Shown here: positions 23,260 to 37,289 of the stretch, piece after piece
Layout of the letters: each line of letters starts with the position of its first letter
Position numbering within the stretch: the stretch's first letter is position 1
Assembly: GCF_015832195.1 (NCBI RefSeq)
Contig: NC_052016.1
Location: 31,269,129 to 31,333,128, forward strand
Length of the DNA: 64,000 bases
Source: Motacilla alba alba
Taxonomy: Eukaryota > Chordata > Aves > Passeriformes > Motacillidae
Reading direction: 5' to 3'
The notes under the pieces: model-generated
Database searches by the model: none
What the model was told of the DNA's origin: nothing
Seen by the model: only the letters and a program-made list of their open reading frames with translations
Position numbers and translations under genes: made by a program

Positions 23260-26200
23260 GCGTTTCACTTGCAAAGAACTCTTTCCATTTTGAAAGACAG
23301 AGAGGATGTTTCCATATGCCTTAAAAGTGCAAGGGCCATTTCTGGATCATAGTAGTTAAATATGCAAAGGTTTTACTATGCTTAATAGTCAAGTCCATTT
23401 TTCTGGCAAAGGCAAGCCAGAGATAGATCACATCAGTTCACGGCTGGGAATGGGTAACAGCTGAAAGCTGGTAGGCAAAAAGTGTCACACCAAGGTGCAT
23501 CCAGAACTGATTTATTCAGTGGGAAAGTGTTTTGCCTACCTTGAAAAATATTCAAGGGATATTATGCAATTAACACAGCCAAAAGATAAACTGTTTTGAC
23601 AGCAATAAACTCTAGCAGTGGGGAGTTGGGTACTCTGGGGAAGGCAGCTATATTGGCACACATGTGGCTAAATCCATCCTCTGTGTACCTCTTTTGACTT
23701 CATTGCAATAACATCTGCTTGCACCAGGGATGAATTTGACCCATGTGGTTCTGGATTTTATGCCTGTTGGCCATGTAGGAGCCCAACCCTGCAGAACACT
23801 GTGCTAGAATACTCCAGATGGCAGAGCTAGGATCAAAAAGGCTTCTCTCTTCTTCTGAGATTGTTTTCTTTCTAGCATATTTTTTAAAGGATGCTTCCAT
23901 CACAAGAAGGAAGAGGGAGCTTTTTCTTAGCCTTTTCCACTGCGTGGCTGTGTTTTCCTTTTTTCAAATGGCAAAATGTGTTTATGTTTACTTCCAGTGC
24001 ATTTTTTTTTCATAAATTCAAAACAAAAAGGAAACATTACTTTCCCATCCTTCAAAAGGAAACAAAACCAAAACAGACTGATAAAGTACAATACAATAAA
24101 AATCAGGCATTATAAAAGACAACATGATGTGCAATAGCAATACCAAAGAAACAAAAATTTAAAAAAATTATTCATATATATATATTAGGATACAGGTACG
24201 AATGAGCCAAGAAAGCTATCTAACCCCACTACCGGATGATTGGTAAGCATTGGTTAAGAAATATGTAAGGCTATTCTGAGATTTCTAACTTAACACAGTT
24301 AACCACTGCTTCTCTCACACCTTCACTTCCTAAATTTTTTACCTTTCACTCACTGGTATTTTATGTCTTGAAACTGATTTTTTTCCTTTTCATATTTTTT
24401 GGTCTACAGTAGAATTACATATTAATAACAACAGCAAAACAAAACTCAAGCTTGTTGTGAGAGTAAGTTGGTGCCACATCCATGATGCAGAAGAAAGAAG
24501 ACAGACAACAGAACAACTGCATTCAGTTTTTCACACACAAAGCATATTTGAGGGCAACAGCATTGCTGAGCAAAACAAGTTTGGAGGGGCAAGCAGCAGA
24601 AGATGTAGGTTTACAACTACACCACCAACTAGAGCCTGGTCTTTCACGTTTACCAATATCCTTGAGGACAATAGTAGCTCAGTTGCCATGTGGCTTTGCC
24701 ATTCCTGTCATCTGGAGCAACAGCTAACCTGACATCTACTTCACCACTAAATGCACTAATCCTGGTTTGACAGAAATCCAAAAGGAAGAGAAAAGGTAAA
24801 AGGCTCCTAGGTGAGGACAAGTGTATCTCTTGGTCACCTTGGCTGATGTGACAAATCCTCAGCCAATGGGATACCAGGATCAGTGAGAGAGGGCACCTGG
24901 CTAGCAGGTCATTGGGGAGCAGTTCTGAAGCAAACTCAGACTCTCTAAGGTGATGTGACAGTTGCTTAGCCTCCTCCATTAAGGGAAAACTGATGAACAC
25001 TGACAGGTTACCCTGGGATCATTCCATTAGTATAAATTATCTTTGTTCAGCAAGGAATAAGAAAGCATATGTTCTCTGCTGCTTTTGAATTACTTTTGTA
25101 AATGTCAGCATCACCAGCCACCAAAAATGCATTCCCTACCAATTTGGCTACAGCACTGTGGCTGAAGCTCCATCCTGAATCCTGGCATTTTCTTTTTTCT
25201 GTGGAACTTCTGAAACGTAACATTTTCCTCAAGGGTAAGATCTGAAATTAACATAATGCTGAAAATATCACTAGTGTTTTCTTGAACCGTAACTATGCCA
25301 CAGTCCCAGCAAAAACTCAAGCTGATCCTCAGTAGTGCTTGTCAATGTTGAGGAAAGGAACATACAGAAACAAGATGATCAAACAGTACAGGGAAGTTAT
25401 GTTTTGGATCTAGCCCACTTGCCAAAGGGATTTTCGTTTGGGAGAAAAGGTGCAACAATGAAGCAGGATGATAAATGGAGGAAAATTACGGAAGTTAATG
25501 TTTCTCCATCTGGAGAAAAATAGGGCATTAAATTATGCGGCATCTCTAGTAAGCAACATATGTTTTGGCTTCTTAAAATAAACCTCAAGTTATCCTTGGT
25601 TTCTCCGTCAAGCACTGTCTACATGGGGCTATAGTACCATGCTGAACAAAAAGAAATGAGTTTGTGCTATATTTAAATGTAGTTCCAGTTAAGCTAGTTT
25701 CAAACTGACCATGTAAAAAGGAACAACTTTCTTAAAAGCCATTGAAACTATACAATCACACTTATGCCCAGGAACTGGTGTGGTTGAGCACTGTAACCGA
25801 GTGGGAACATAAGCTAGAATTTGGTTTTTAAAAAATGGTTTGGTTCCTGTTTACATGGATTAGACAGTTCTGTTGAAACTGAGTCAGCTGGAATCAGGTT
25901 TAAATAGGCTGAATTCAAACCCAGATTTGGAGCATGGCTCAAAGCCCATTTCTTCAGGTTGCAGTACTTTTAAAAAAACTAGTGCAAATGGCATCTTATC
26001 ACAGCATTGCAAACATGCAGTGTTCCTCTCCTTGTCCAAATATGGTTGCCATCAGGTCACACCACAAGGGAGGAATATGCAGCAATCAGTCAGCTGGAAC
26101 AGCTCAACCTACAGAAGTTCTTTATTTTACCACAGCAGGAAAGGCACTCTGGACACAGCAGGCTCAGTAAACCCTCAGCTTCACTTTTTTTTTTTTTTGG

Positions 26201-27934
26201 AGCAGTCCACTACTCCTCTTTAACAATGCAAATCCACTCTGACAGTAGCAATAAATTCACCTGCTTTAAACAAGGAAACAAAGAAAAACTCACCTAAGCA
26301 AAAAACTGGAGTATTGGCTCATCACATGAATTAACTTCAGCAGACAGACTTCATTTCCTCCCATATAACAGCTCTGTAGCTGTCACTACTCTGATGGAAG
26401 CAAATGCCACTTTACAAAATGAAGGTGGTCTCCTGCCTCTGTATTATGCTCGCTCTCAAATGAACTGTGCTTTTGTTGGGCATCCACTGACTCATTACTG
26501 GAAGTTGACCTTCCAGTGGTTTTCATCTTAGAGGGTTCCTGCAGATGGCAAAGAAACAGGCTGCATGTTCCACTGTCCTGCTTGCTTTCAAGGGAAGAGT
26601 CATTCAGTAGTTAATCTAGCAGTACATCAGGGCGTATCTCCAGTTCTTCTCTTCCAGTCCTTTCAAGCCAGGATGGCTGGAATCTAAGAGTGGAAATCTC
26701 AAAGCTCACCAGAACAACACATCCTTAACTCCAAAGTCTCTCCTGGTTCTAGACTTGTTCCTTCCCACCCAACACCTGCCTCTTGCATACCACTCCTTCT
26801 CTAGTTCTTGACACTTTTGTCAAACGAGGCAGCCCAAGAGACTGAGCAGCAGTCTGCTTTGCATTGTGCAGTCTGTGAAAGGTCTGTACTACATGTCTTG
26901 GTACCAATGAAGCCAAAATACCTTAGTTTCAAATCTAAGCTGAAATTCAGGGCATTAATAGATTTCTAGTCCCTCGATTACTCTAGCCTTTTCTTAGCAA
27001 TTCTTTTCTTAGGAATCTCCTTTTTTGTCCATGAAACCCTGTGGTAGATTAGGCAGGCGATCCCTCCGCTACAGGACCAAAGCAGATGAACTCATGTTTT
27101 ACTTTCTTCTCCCAGTTTCTCTACAGAACGCTTTTCAGGATCCTGTTTTACCGTCTGGCTAAAGTTGCAATTATAGTCTTATTGAAGAGATTCAACACAA
27201 ACTTTTGAGGGTTTATAGATCACAAAGAGCTACAGCAGAGATGGATCTTGCTGCACATTGCTACTGTTTTCATTTTTCTCATAGTATGCTTGCTACAAAA
27301 TTAATGACCAAGGCATAAGGCAACATGCATCTTGACTGTAAAAATACTTTCCAATTTAGGATTCCATTTGGTTCCAGCTGAAAGCCTTCACAATGCTAGA
27401 CTCTCTGTTTAAGGAGAGAAATCAGAGAGAAGAACTTAAAATGCTAGGCAGCACCTTTGTCTAAGCAGGAGTATTTCAGTATGTACTGAATTCCACACCA
27501 CCTTTTTTTTTGCCCAAATGTCCCTCCTGCTTCCTCTACCCCAAAGGCTTGACTGGAACACCTGTAATTGACTGTTCAGAATGACTGTTTATTGCACTGT
27601 TCCCATAACAGCCTCGGAAAGACGTGCTTTATTTCAGTGATCTTCCCCTTTGATAAAGTCTGCTTTGTGAGTTCCCTTCTTGAGCTGAGAGATCCTGCTT
27701 TTACTGAAGGGATGCTAATCATAGTGAAACCTCTGGAAGAGATTCTATCCAACAATCCAAGTTTGGACATTGGAACTGGGAATTTGTGTCTTTATGGTGA
27801 AGCCTAATGCTAGTTTACACAATGAGCAGTTCTCTTCACTTTCTCACAGCCCCAAAGAACACTCTATAAAAAGGGGAGAAAAGATCTGTTGCACCAAGAA
27901 ACTTGTGATGCCTCTTCAGTTTCTATTATAGTGC

Positions 27935-27948
27935 TTTATTTATTTATT
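27935..27948 (-). terminator. ZBTB20: cluster of three AATAAA hexamers, candidate internal poly(A) site
   Basis: The minus strand reads AATAAATAAATAAA, three overlapping canonical hexamers, about 17 kb after the stop codon. Downstream on the mRNA strand is a weakly GU-rich TTTCTTGGTG some 30-40 nt away. Cleavage would be expected near 27905-27925. Use of this site would remove about 10 kb of UTR. AATAAA-like words are common in AT-rich DNA, so confidence is limited. Confidence 0.35.
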
Positions 27949-28767
27949 TTAACAGAAGGTATCCAATACAGCTGTCTCAGTGTCTGACTAGTTGCTTAAA
28001 ATTAAGGTAACCTCACTTCTCTTTCAACCTGGTGAGGTTCATGGTATATCCTGTTTTCCGTGCCTATCCCTTTCTCTTCTCCCTTCCTGCTTAATTGGCC
28101 CCTTCCAATCCCACCACATGTAAATACATTTCAGTAGTGCAATGCAGTGCAGTGCAGTCATACGTAGTGCAAAAATAAAAAGCCTTATCCAGACCAAAAA
28201 AGCACAAACTCCCTCCCCACCCCACCTGGCCCCCAAGAAATCAGCTCTCAGTAAAAGTATATGAATGCCCCTAAACAAAGGGGGATTTGCAGTCTCCCAG
28301 CCACACTTTCACATGCCTTGTTTTCTCTCCTCCCAGTCAATGTGGAGATCTCATTAACAGATAGGACATTTATCAAAAACAAAGTCAAATGACAGAAATC
28401 AGAAAGGAGACAAGCTATTGTTTGGGGGCTGCAGAAAGGAGAGCGAGCTAAATGGATACAGCAAAAAAAGGTCAGTAGTGGTTTTACACAGAGTTGTCTG
28501 ATGCAAACTTTGCAAGGGTACACCTTGCAAAGAGCATGTGTGTGGGTAAAAAAACCAAAAAAGCTTCCCTGTTCCAAATACACAGTCCCTATTTTAACAG
28601 TGCCCAAGCTCAGGTTCTGTAGTGCAATCAGCTTTTCAAAGTGGCAGCTTTCTGTGGCCACCCTAAAACAATTGGACAGATCAACACTAACTTCAGTTTT
28701 CTCCTGCTCACGTAGGCACACACGTAAATGAACAACTCCTTACTCCATCCTGCAAATACTTGGGGAG

Positions 28768-28801
28768 ATATATATATATACATATATAGCTATATATATA
28801 A
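28768..28801. repeat. TA-rich microsatellite with palindrome
   Basis: An alternating TA tract is interrupted by CA and GC. It includes the perfect 16-base palindrome ATATATAGCTATATAT at 28782-28797. Such tracts are prone to slippage and cruciform formation. It lies in the 3' UTR. Confidence 0.85.
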
Positions 28802-31800
28802 AGTATTTTTTTCACAGCCCATCTAGGCAAAATGAAAACTTAAAAGGAGAACAAAATAAAGCTCACCAATTACAAAGGTGAGCAGGTTACTGAATCCCAG
28901 TCAGATCATACCTCCCCTAGCCTATCTATCTCTTTAAAAAAAAAACAAAAACAACTCACATCTGCCAGAGGTTGCCACTCTTTAAGATATCACTTGGGAA
29001 AACACAGCAAAGACTTTGGGGTGTTCACCAGTTTGGAGGTTATAACTTCAATTTGGACAGCCACAAGAGCCTCCATCAAACCCTTGTAATTACAGGAAAG
29101 GAGTGTGGGGAACCACTAAAACAGTGTAAGAGGCCATAACAGGGAAGGAGGAGCAAGAAAGGGAAATGTATGGAAAATGGAACACAACAGGGCAATGCTG
29201 CTGCTGCTATACTAATCTCATTGTAATTGCTCAGTATATGGAGGAATACTGCATGATGCTTCATCTGGGCTCAAGGACATGCTTCCTCTAACCTTCTGCC
29301 TCTTCCCTCGCTCCCAGTCCCTTGTTGAAGATGGCAGCCCCCCCCAGAATGTAAACAAAAGCAAATACCAACAGATACACCAAATTACAACCAAGAAGCA
29401 ATTTTCTCAATTTTCTTTCTCTTGCAAGGATACCGCATCCTTCCCTCCAGGCAACTGTTTCATCCACATGCATAGAAACAAGGAAATAACCTAAGAGAAA
29501 TAACCTAAATAGGGGTGCAGGGATCCTGAATATCTACCTCTAAACCAGAAAAATGCCAGGCTGCAAGAACTTTTGCTGTTTATCTTTACCAATGAGCCTA
29601 TCATGAAAAATAAAGAGCACATAATGGAATCACTAGGCATTGCAAAGGGACAGCATCTGAACCCACTGTCTCTGGGTGCAGAGCTACAGTGGTGCAACCC
29701 ATGCCCAAGCATACATGGGACACAAAATTAGTAACACTTGCCAGCTGTTCTGTAAAGTCTACAAACTTCAATTTAGCCACAATAATCAGAAGCAATGAGT
29801 TTTTTTGCTGTTCAGCTGCATGCACTTCAAGGGGGTCCTACCTTTTTGTGGAAATGCTGTTCACGCTATCTATCCTCCTGCACACCCAATGCAGTAGCAC
29901 TTTTAAAAAGTCTACCAAAAAGTTTAATGTATAGTCTGAATTTGCAGTTACATAATCAGATATTATAAAGAAACAAATTTACTTTACCCACATAAATATG
30001 TGACTACCATAACAGCATTGGTGTGGCCAGAGCAATTCTGGGTAAAGCAGTCAGAAACCTGGAATCAACTCCAAATATCCAATACCCAAATGCTTTTACA
30101 CTGTTCTGGCAATAGAAAAGTGACACATCAAGGGTGTAAATTAGGGAAAAGGGATTGCTATGAATCATGTATCTGCATTACCTGTTGTGGCTCACTATTT
30201 AATTACTTAAAATAAACATATAATCACCAATCAAACCCAAAGATAGACTCAAAGCTACTTAGGACTCTATGAAGAAAGCAGGTTCCAAGCCCTGTATAAA
30301 GGGAAGGAACTGTCATGCTCTGTAGGACTTTTCTGAATTAAGTCTCCCAGCAAGAAGGAGAGACTATGAGACTATGTAATAGCATAGCCCTTAACACAGG
30401 TAAAATCTGCCTGGTAGTGTGAAATCAAATCTTGAGTCAGTTTCATGAGGAGTAAAAATTTTGGGCAGAAACAGGATAAATTTTGGGTAACAGTTCTGTG
30501 GCATCTTAAATAATGTACATGAAACTATTTTTCAGGACTACAGCTTTCTGTAGGACTACATATACTTTGTCAGAGAAAATGGACTCAAGTCAACAAAAGG
30601 GCATGCGAGTCCTGCCTGCAGAATTTGGCCCACAGAATATTGGTCCAATTAGTTTTCAGGATTAAGCATTTACCTCACTGCTGGCAAGCAAAGTCATACA
30701 GTATGTCCTGCCTGAACTGAGCAGCCTTTTTAAATTTTGTTTGACAAACAAAAGCTCATTATGGGTGGAGTGAATGGGAAACCACCAATTTTTCAATTTA
30801 ACTAATTAGGAGAATTTCTTTGAACCTGAACTTTGGAGCAAGGATCTAGGGAACGATTGTTCAGAACATACAAAATTTGGAATAAATTTCAGATTTAAAG
30901 GACTCCTATGAGTTTCACAGCAGTCCAATCTACATCCTGGCATTAGGACAAAAGAAACAGGACACCCCGAAAGACAATGAAGCTTGTTGAAGATACTTGT
31001 GAAGAAGTAGTTCTGACTCCAATAAATGTGGTGACAATTCTTTCACCAATAAATAGGAACTATAAATTGTTTACAAGTTATTCATACTTAAAAAAAAAAA
31101 AAAAAGAGCAGCAGTAGATACTGGAGATTCAGTCTTTTCCTCTAAGTGGAACAAATGAAGAGCAAGTCCCTTGTATGGAGTTCAAGCCTCTCCCTCTCCT
31201 GCGAGGCCCCCTGTCTTTGGTGCAAACATCCCCAAAGTGGGCAACTCCGCTCTTACTTAACTTTGCAGCAAAGAACTTTAAAATCTCTTTCTGTCCCAGC
31301 ACAGTAGCATAGAGTAACATGCTCTTAGTACAAGGCTCTCCCTCTCGTGGTGACAGTGTTACCTACTTCAACTGTTGTGTTCCTCAAAAGCTATACAAAA
31401 CAGAAAAGAAGTGCAAAAAGGAGCTAAATATAAATGCTGCCGACCACTGAAACGTGAGACCATTGCTTGCATTAGCCCTGGAAGTCTACTTGGTCAACGA
31501 GGAGATGGAAAATGAAAGTAATAATGAAAACCATATACTAGAATAAAGCTAATATTTGGACAGAGTCTTCCCTTGATGTTTATATTCTTCAAGGAAAGTC
31601 GCCAATTCAAGAATCTTTAGAACTGTAAAACTGATACCATCTCCTGTTTTCTTTCTCCTTAGAAAAGCAGAAAATATGCACATATGAAATGAGTTTTTTA
31701 AAATACTACAATTCTCAAGATGAGTATTTCTTCACAGAACAAAAAAGAAAAGATACATGTTCAAAAAAACCAAGATTTCTGGAATCACAAATGACTGACT

Positions 31801-34800
31801 GTCCTTTATGTAGAAGATATGTTAAAATAGTGTTCACCAGCTGATTATTTTGTTAGTTTCACTTTCCCTTAGGCAATTGTATCTGTACACACTGCATTCT
31901 AAAAGTAAATCTCTAGTGTGGATAATCTACCTGTTTGGTACCATCCTGTTTGTAAAACCACTTCTTAGCCTAAAAATATAAACTGTAAACTGTATAACAT
32001 GCAAAATGAATTGAGGTCTTTAAAAAAGCATTAGGAAAAAGAAAAGGCAACAAAGAAATTAAATCAAGAAACACATTAAACTAGTATTTATGCTAAATGA
32101 ATTACTGAACCTTACAAAGGATTAGCAGGGCAAGTGTGGAATGGGTATGCAGCCATTTAAATGATCTGGTATTCTCAGTCAAGTGAGAACACTCTCTACA
32201 AAAATATGTATGATTCAGCATTCTGTCAAAGGAAAAGGCAAAGAACATAGTCAGAAAATGTGGACCACTGAATCAGCACTCTGTTGCAGCAGCTAACTGG
32301 TATTAATTTGGGAAATGGCACCTGTTTGGCTTAATGGGACAAAGCCCATCATTCACATAATAATCTAGTTCTGTTACTTGCATAACTAATATTGAGAGGA
32401 TAGTCTCCTCCTTTCCTTGCAAATGGGTATACAAAGAGTAGAGGAAAGCCAGACTTAGAAATCACGCTGGAAGACCGTAACTTTTAAACTGCAACTAGAA
32501 AGAAAAAGAATGTGGTAGTGGCCTCCACGTACACTTAAATGGCAGATGACAGGAGACTGTTAGGAACGCTGACACTTGATAATTCCCATTCTTGAAGTTC
32601 TCATTTTAATATCCCAAGCTGTGGCATAGGTAACTCTTTCCCTCTCTTCTTACTCCAAAATAACTTTATTGATTTGCAGTGACACAGATTTGCTCATTGT
32701 CAGTGAAAATGGTTTGTAACTGAGGTGACCATCTCTCATTTCCTTCCTCATTTCTTCCTCTAGTCTTCACAGTTAATAGAAAGGAGACAAAATTAATACC
32801 TCCTCCACAACACTCATCCACTTGATTTTGAATGTTTTTATTAAGGAGTGATATGTTATTCACCAAAGGAATGAACGTCAGCTGAATTAGATGTACTTGA
32901 ATTAGAAAAGCCAAGATAAATTTCCATACTCTCATAAGTTTGCACTCTTACTAATTTTGAACCAAGGCTTGCTGCCTGGGTCATCTGTTGCAAGGTGAGA
33001 GTACAGAAAGGACACCCAAAGTCATGAGGCTTGGGTGTCAATCAGCTGTTTCTGGGCTTTTGGATCTAGATGTTGACATATCCCTGGTGACATCTTTTTC
33101 AGCAGTTCTGTGGTGACAACTGAAGTCCAGTGGGACTGACCCAAAATTCAAAACCAACAGGAATGTACTATGAATATGGTAAAGGGAACATACAGCTAGA
33201 AGAACTTATGAACTGAAATGAAAACTTTCAGAGGTGGTTTTCCTTTGAAAAAGGGGTCATCAAGTGGATAAATAAGGATCCAATTGGAACATATTAATAG
33301 TCATGGATGGAGGTATTTCTTATTTAATCCCTGGCCACATTCTGTGTAACTATACAGAGAACAATGTTTCTTCTACCCCACCCTAGTGCAGAGGATAGTT
33401 TTAGGAAATCTTAAAATTTTAAAGGAACATTATTTCAAAGGAGTGAAAGACCACTTTTAGCATCTTTCTCCAAGGCTAGGAATGGAAGAGGAAAAGTCTG
33501 ACATATACTTTTAGAAATGAAATAACAGGACATCTTAGAATAGAGCTAATAGATATTTGTCTTGATTAATTGTTCTTTTGATATGAAAGGGTAGCAGGGA
33601 ACAATCTCTAATTTTTTTGTAGAGCCTAATACTGTTTTACCTTTTCTTAAAAAAAATTACTTTTCTACATCTTACTACACAGAGATTTTAAAAAAGCCTG
33701 AAAAAATGCTTGTAAAGACAATAAAGAAGCCAATAATATGAAAAAGCACAATAGAGCTGTAATAGTTATTGGTAAATGCTTCAAATAGCTGCAGCAGTTG
33801 ATTGGGTTGTGAATGATACATGTGAAAAATTATTTTTCTATGATCATAGGCAGATGCAAAAGTTAAATGATTATACTATGTATATATATTGATATAGAAT
33901 TGCTATATATATTGTGTACTGTACTGTATGTTCTAGCTTTCAGAAATACTGTATTGTAGTGTACTGTACTTAACTAAGCAGGTCTAAATAGCAACTTGTC
34001 ATTTTCCACAAAGTCACTAGTACTGTTAACAAAAACCAAAAAGTCTATTTTCTCCAGTAAAAGAAATACATACTGTTACAATCACAGACATTTTGACTAT
34101 AGAGAGACAATGTACATTTAACCAAAGGAAAACCCCAAACCAAAATAAAAATCTCACCCCAAAATCAACCAGTCAAAAATGTTGCATTATAGTCTTATTC
34201 AAAAGGGGAAGGGATATGCCACCAATCTAAGAAGAATATTTACTCACATTTTTATGACTGAAAATGAAAGAAAAAAAGTATCCCACTAAATCTCTAATTA
34301 CTCTTTCTGGAACAAGGAAAATCCCCTAGTCAGGCAAAAGACTTAAAAGAATAAAATGCTGCTTTCAGGGCTAGCATGATACCAAAATAGGCAGCTGTAG
34401 TTAAACATATTCATCCCACTAACTAAATGGGTGCAAAATGAGTTCTAGAAATCCTGCAGCTCTCATGGATTACATACTGAATAATCTTACTGACCAATTT
34501 CTTCTACTCCTGAATATCTACTGATCTAGACACACTAACCATGATCCTGAAAATATTTTGGCAAAGACCAAGGGAGAGAACGTTACTTGTTATTTGTTAG
34601 TGACTGCACATTTGGAATGGATTACTCAATCAATATGTTTCAGAGTACCTGAGGTGGGGAAAGAGCTGTTTGACATGGTGCTTTGGAAGCTAAAATCTCC
34701 AGACCTGGAATATTTTAGAGCCTATCAATGTATTGTACTGCTAACTATTTAAAGGCTTGATAATTTTTTACTGCTCTTTTTAAGGGAGAAAACTCTTTTT

Positions 34801-35374
34801 AAGGCAGGTTATTTTGCTTGGATTTTATTCCTTTGTCAGGTAAACATGTTGAAATTCAATGGAAATGAGTGACTGAACTCAACAGTATTGTTCCAGGGCT
34901 GTCATCCCCCATGGATACCTCTCTCTGCTAGTGAAGCCTGCTGAGAGGGACTGTTTTATTTATTTGGTAGCTGAAAGACCACATAAGGCTCTGGGAGGCA
35001 CACTTCAGCCTTCCCTTCGGAATGGATACTCACAAAAATATCCTGGACCAAATTTGGGTGTCACATTTTTAATGAGGGCAAACATCTAATTTGGGCAAAC
35101 ACCCAACCAAGAGCATCTGGTTAACAGATTAGTTTTTATGAATATATGTGTGCATATATAGTGTATAAGTAGTATACCTGCTTTTTATTGGTCATGTGCC
35201 AATGCTCCACATGTAATGCTGTAATCCTTGTTTCATCTAAAGCCTTCCCTGCATCAAAACCATGCATGTCCACACACTCAATTAACAGGCTGTCTGTAAA
35301 GCCAGGAACAGGTAACTGGCTCTCCTTGCACATGCACACATCCACATGCACACTCAGACACAACTGCATGCATG

Positions 35375-35390
35375 CACACACACACACACA
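35375..35390 (+). repeat. (CA)8 microsatellite
   Basis: Eight perfect CA units inside a longer CA/CATG-rich stretch (about 35330-35395). Reads as GT repeats in the ZBTB20 mRNA. Confidence 0.9.
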
Positions 35391-35680
35391 TAGACAGGCA
35401 ATTTAATGTGATTTTACTCAAAGATCCCATAGATACCAATAGCCTACGTGACAAATGAAAGTAAAGGACTAAATGGGAAAAATTAAAAGAAAGTTGGGCA
35501 GTTGGGTGAATGTAATCCTGTTTCTTGAATGCGATGATACTCTCTAATCAAGTATATATTCAACATGAGGGCTGAACTTCTAGGGGGCTTTATATGGTTT
35601 AATGAAGAATATGGCAATATCCAGGTGGCAAAAAAAGAAGCAGCAAAGTGAAATAGAAAAGGTTCCTATTTAACATATAG

Positions 35681-35754
35681 ATCTCAGAAAGGTATCTGTC
35701 CATTTTGTAGGAAAAATATCTCAGAAAGATACCTGCCTGTTTTGTAGGAACAGG
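35681..35754 (+). repeat. 37-bp tandem duplication, two copies
   Basis: ATCTCAGAAAGGTATCTGTC at 35681 is repeated immediately at 35718 as ATCTCAGAAAGATACCTGCC. Both copies continue into a TTTTGTAGGAA block. The units are head to tail and about 85% identical by eye, so this is an older local duplication within the 3' UTR. Confidence 0.85.
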
Positions 35755-36921
35755 ACACTGCAGAAACAGACAGGGGAGCACAAATACCTAACTGAGCTCT
35801 GCACATTCCTCAAGTGCTACTGTGAACTTGGCAAAAAAATCACCAACAAGTCTACAGTAGGAAGACTGAACACTGTAGTAGTCTGCAGTTCTGTCTGGAA
35901 AACACCTAGAGCAAGCAACACTTTCTTACAGTGGTACCAGATTTTCCAACAGGAGAGGCTCCAGTGGGGAACTCATGAGAGCATACGGGGTACTGTAATA
36001 CCTAAGCCCAATGTGACAGACAGCTTTTATGAGGGATGCCTGCGGTGTGGCTGCATGGCTGTGAAGGAAATTTTGCAGCTCAAAGAGGGCTCAAGTCCCA
36101 ATAAAGTGTGCATGAGGATTTAAAACAAGAATGCCCCTTTGGGCTGAACTGGATAGAAGTTCTCACAAGTGATGGGATATTGGTAGCTCTTTTGTTTGTG
36201 TTAATGCTACTGATGCAGCAAAGGATATTTTTAGAATATGCTTTTCTTAAAAGGAATCATAGCTAAACTATCCAAAGGGGCTATATTTATCTGCAGTGAC
36301 ACGCATGCAATCCCAAAAGTGCCAGTATAGGTCGCGCTGATGGAAATTCAGAACAGAATTTGTCCCTTGAAAGTAGCTTTTCACTGGATTTTCTTTCATG
36401 AATTTCAGTGGCATTGGAGAGGCTAGAGTCAAATCCCATAGTCATGCCCCCATATTATTAATTTGATTTAGGAAGAGCACTTACCCTCCAGTGTTTTACA
36501 AGGAGCTGATGCCTACCAACCAATCAAAAGGAGATCACTTTGGAAGTGGAACAGACTTGGAGCTGTAACTGATGGTCAGAAACAGCAGAAAAGCACCATG
36601 CAATATGAAGAGACCACTATGCCTCACTAACATTCCTTCTTCCCTACCCTTTCAAAGAGGAAAACATGACATTTTTTGTAAGAAGGGAACATTTTAGATT
36701 AAACTTTGCTATAGATACCAAACATAAACACATTTCATACTGCTCAGATGTATTTCTGTTTTAAAGCAATTGTCTATGAGGCTCTGGTGTACTCAAGGCT
36801 GTGGTGTCCAAGGAAGTATCTTAATGTTCTTTGCTTTTTGAAAAATAGTTGACGACAAATGTGTAAACTGGGGTGTAAAAATACAGTTAACAAAGTATTT
36901 GGAGGCTCCACAGAGGGATCT

Positions 36922-37289
36922 GGGAAAAAGGGGGTTGAAGGGGAACCTCATCACTCTCTAAAACTACCTGAAAGGAGACTGTAGCCAGGTGGGGATAAGT
37001 CTCTTCTCCCAGGAAACAAGTGACAGGATGAGAGGATACGGCCAGAAGTTGTACCAGGGGAAGGATAAATTAGATATTAGGAAAAATTTCTTGACTAAAC
37101 GGGAGGTAAAACTGGAACAGGCTGCCCAGAGAAGTGGTGGAATCACTGCCCTGGAAGCATTCAAAACACGTGTGGATTTGGCACTTGGGGACATGGTTGA
37201 GTGGTGAGCTTAGCAGAGCTGGGTTAACGATTGGACTCGATGATCTCAGAGGCCTTTTCCAACATTAATGATTCTATGGTTCTATGATT
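36922..37289 (+). mobile_element. CR1 LINE 3' fragment, antisense in the ZBTB20 UTR
   Basis: A plus-strand CR1 tail. It carries the CTACCTGAAAGGAGACTGTA, TCTCTTCTCCCAGGAAACAA and ATTAGGAAAAATTTCTT segments, then GGAACAGGCTGCCCAGAGAA and GGACTCGATGATCTCAGAGG, and it ends ATTCTATGGTTCTATGATT. About 370 bp, 5'-truncated, non-coding. It lies antisense to the ZBTB20 transcript. A second CR1 tail 1.8 kb away is inverted relative to it. Confidence 0.95.

Noticed and set aside
29100..29106. miR-122 seed match (ACACTCC on minus)
   Set aside because: A single 7-mer, expected about once or twice by chance in 27 kb, with no supporting context.
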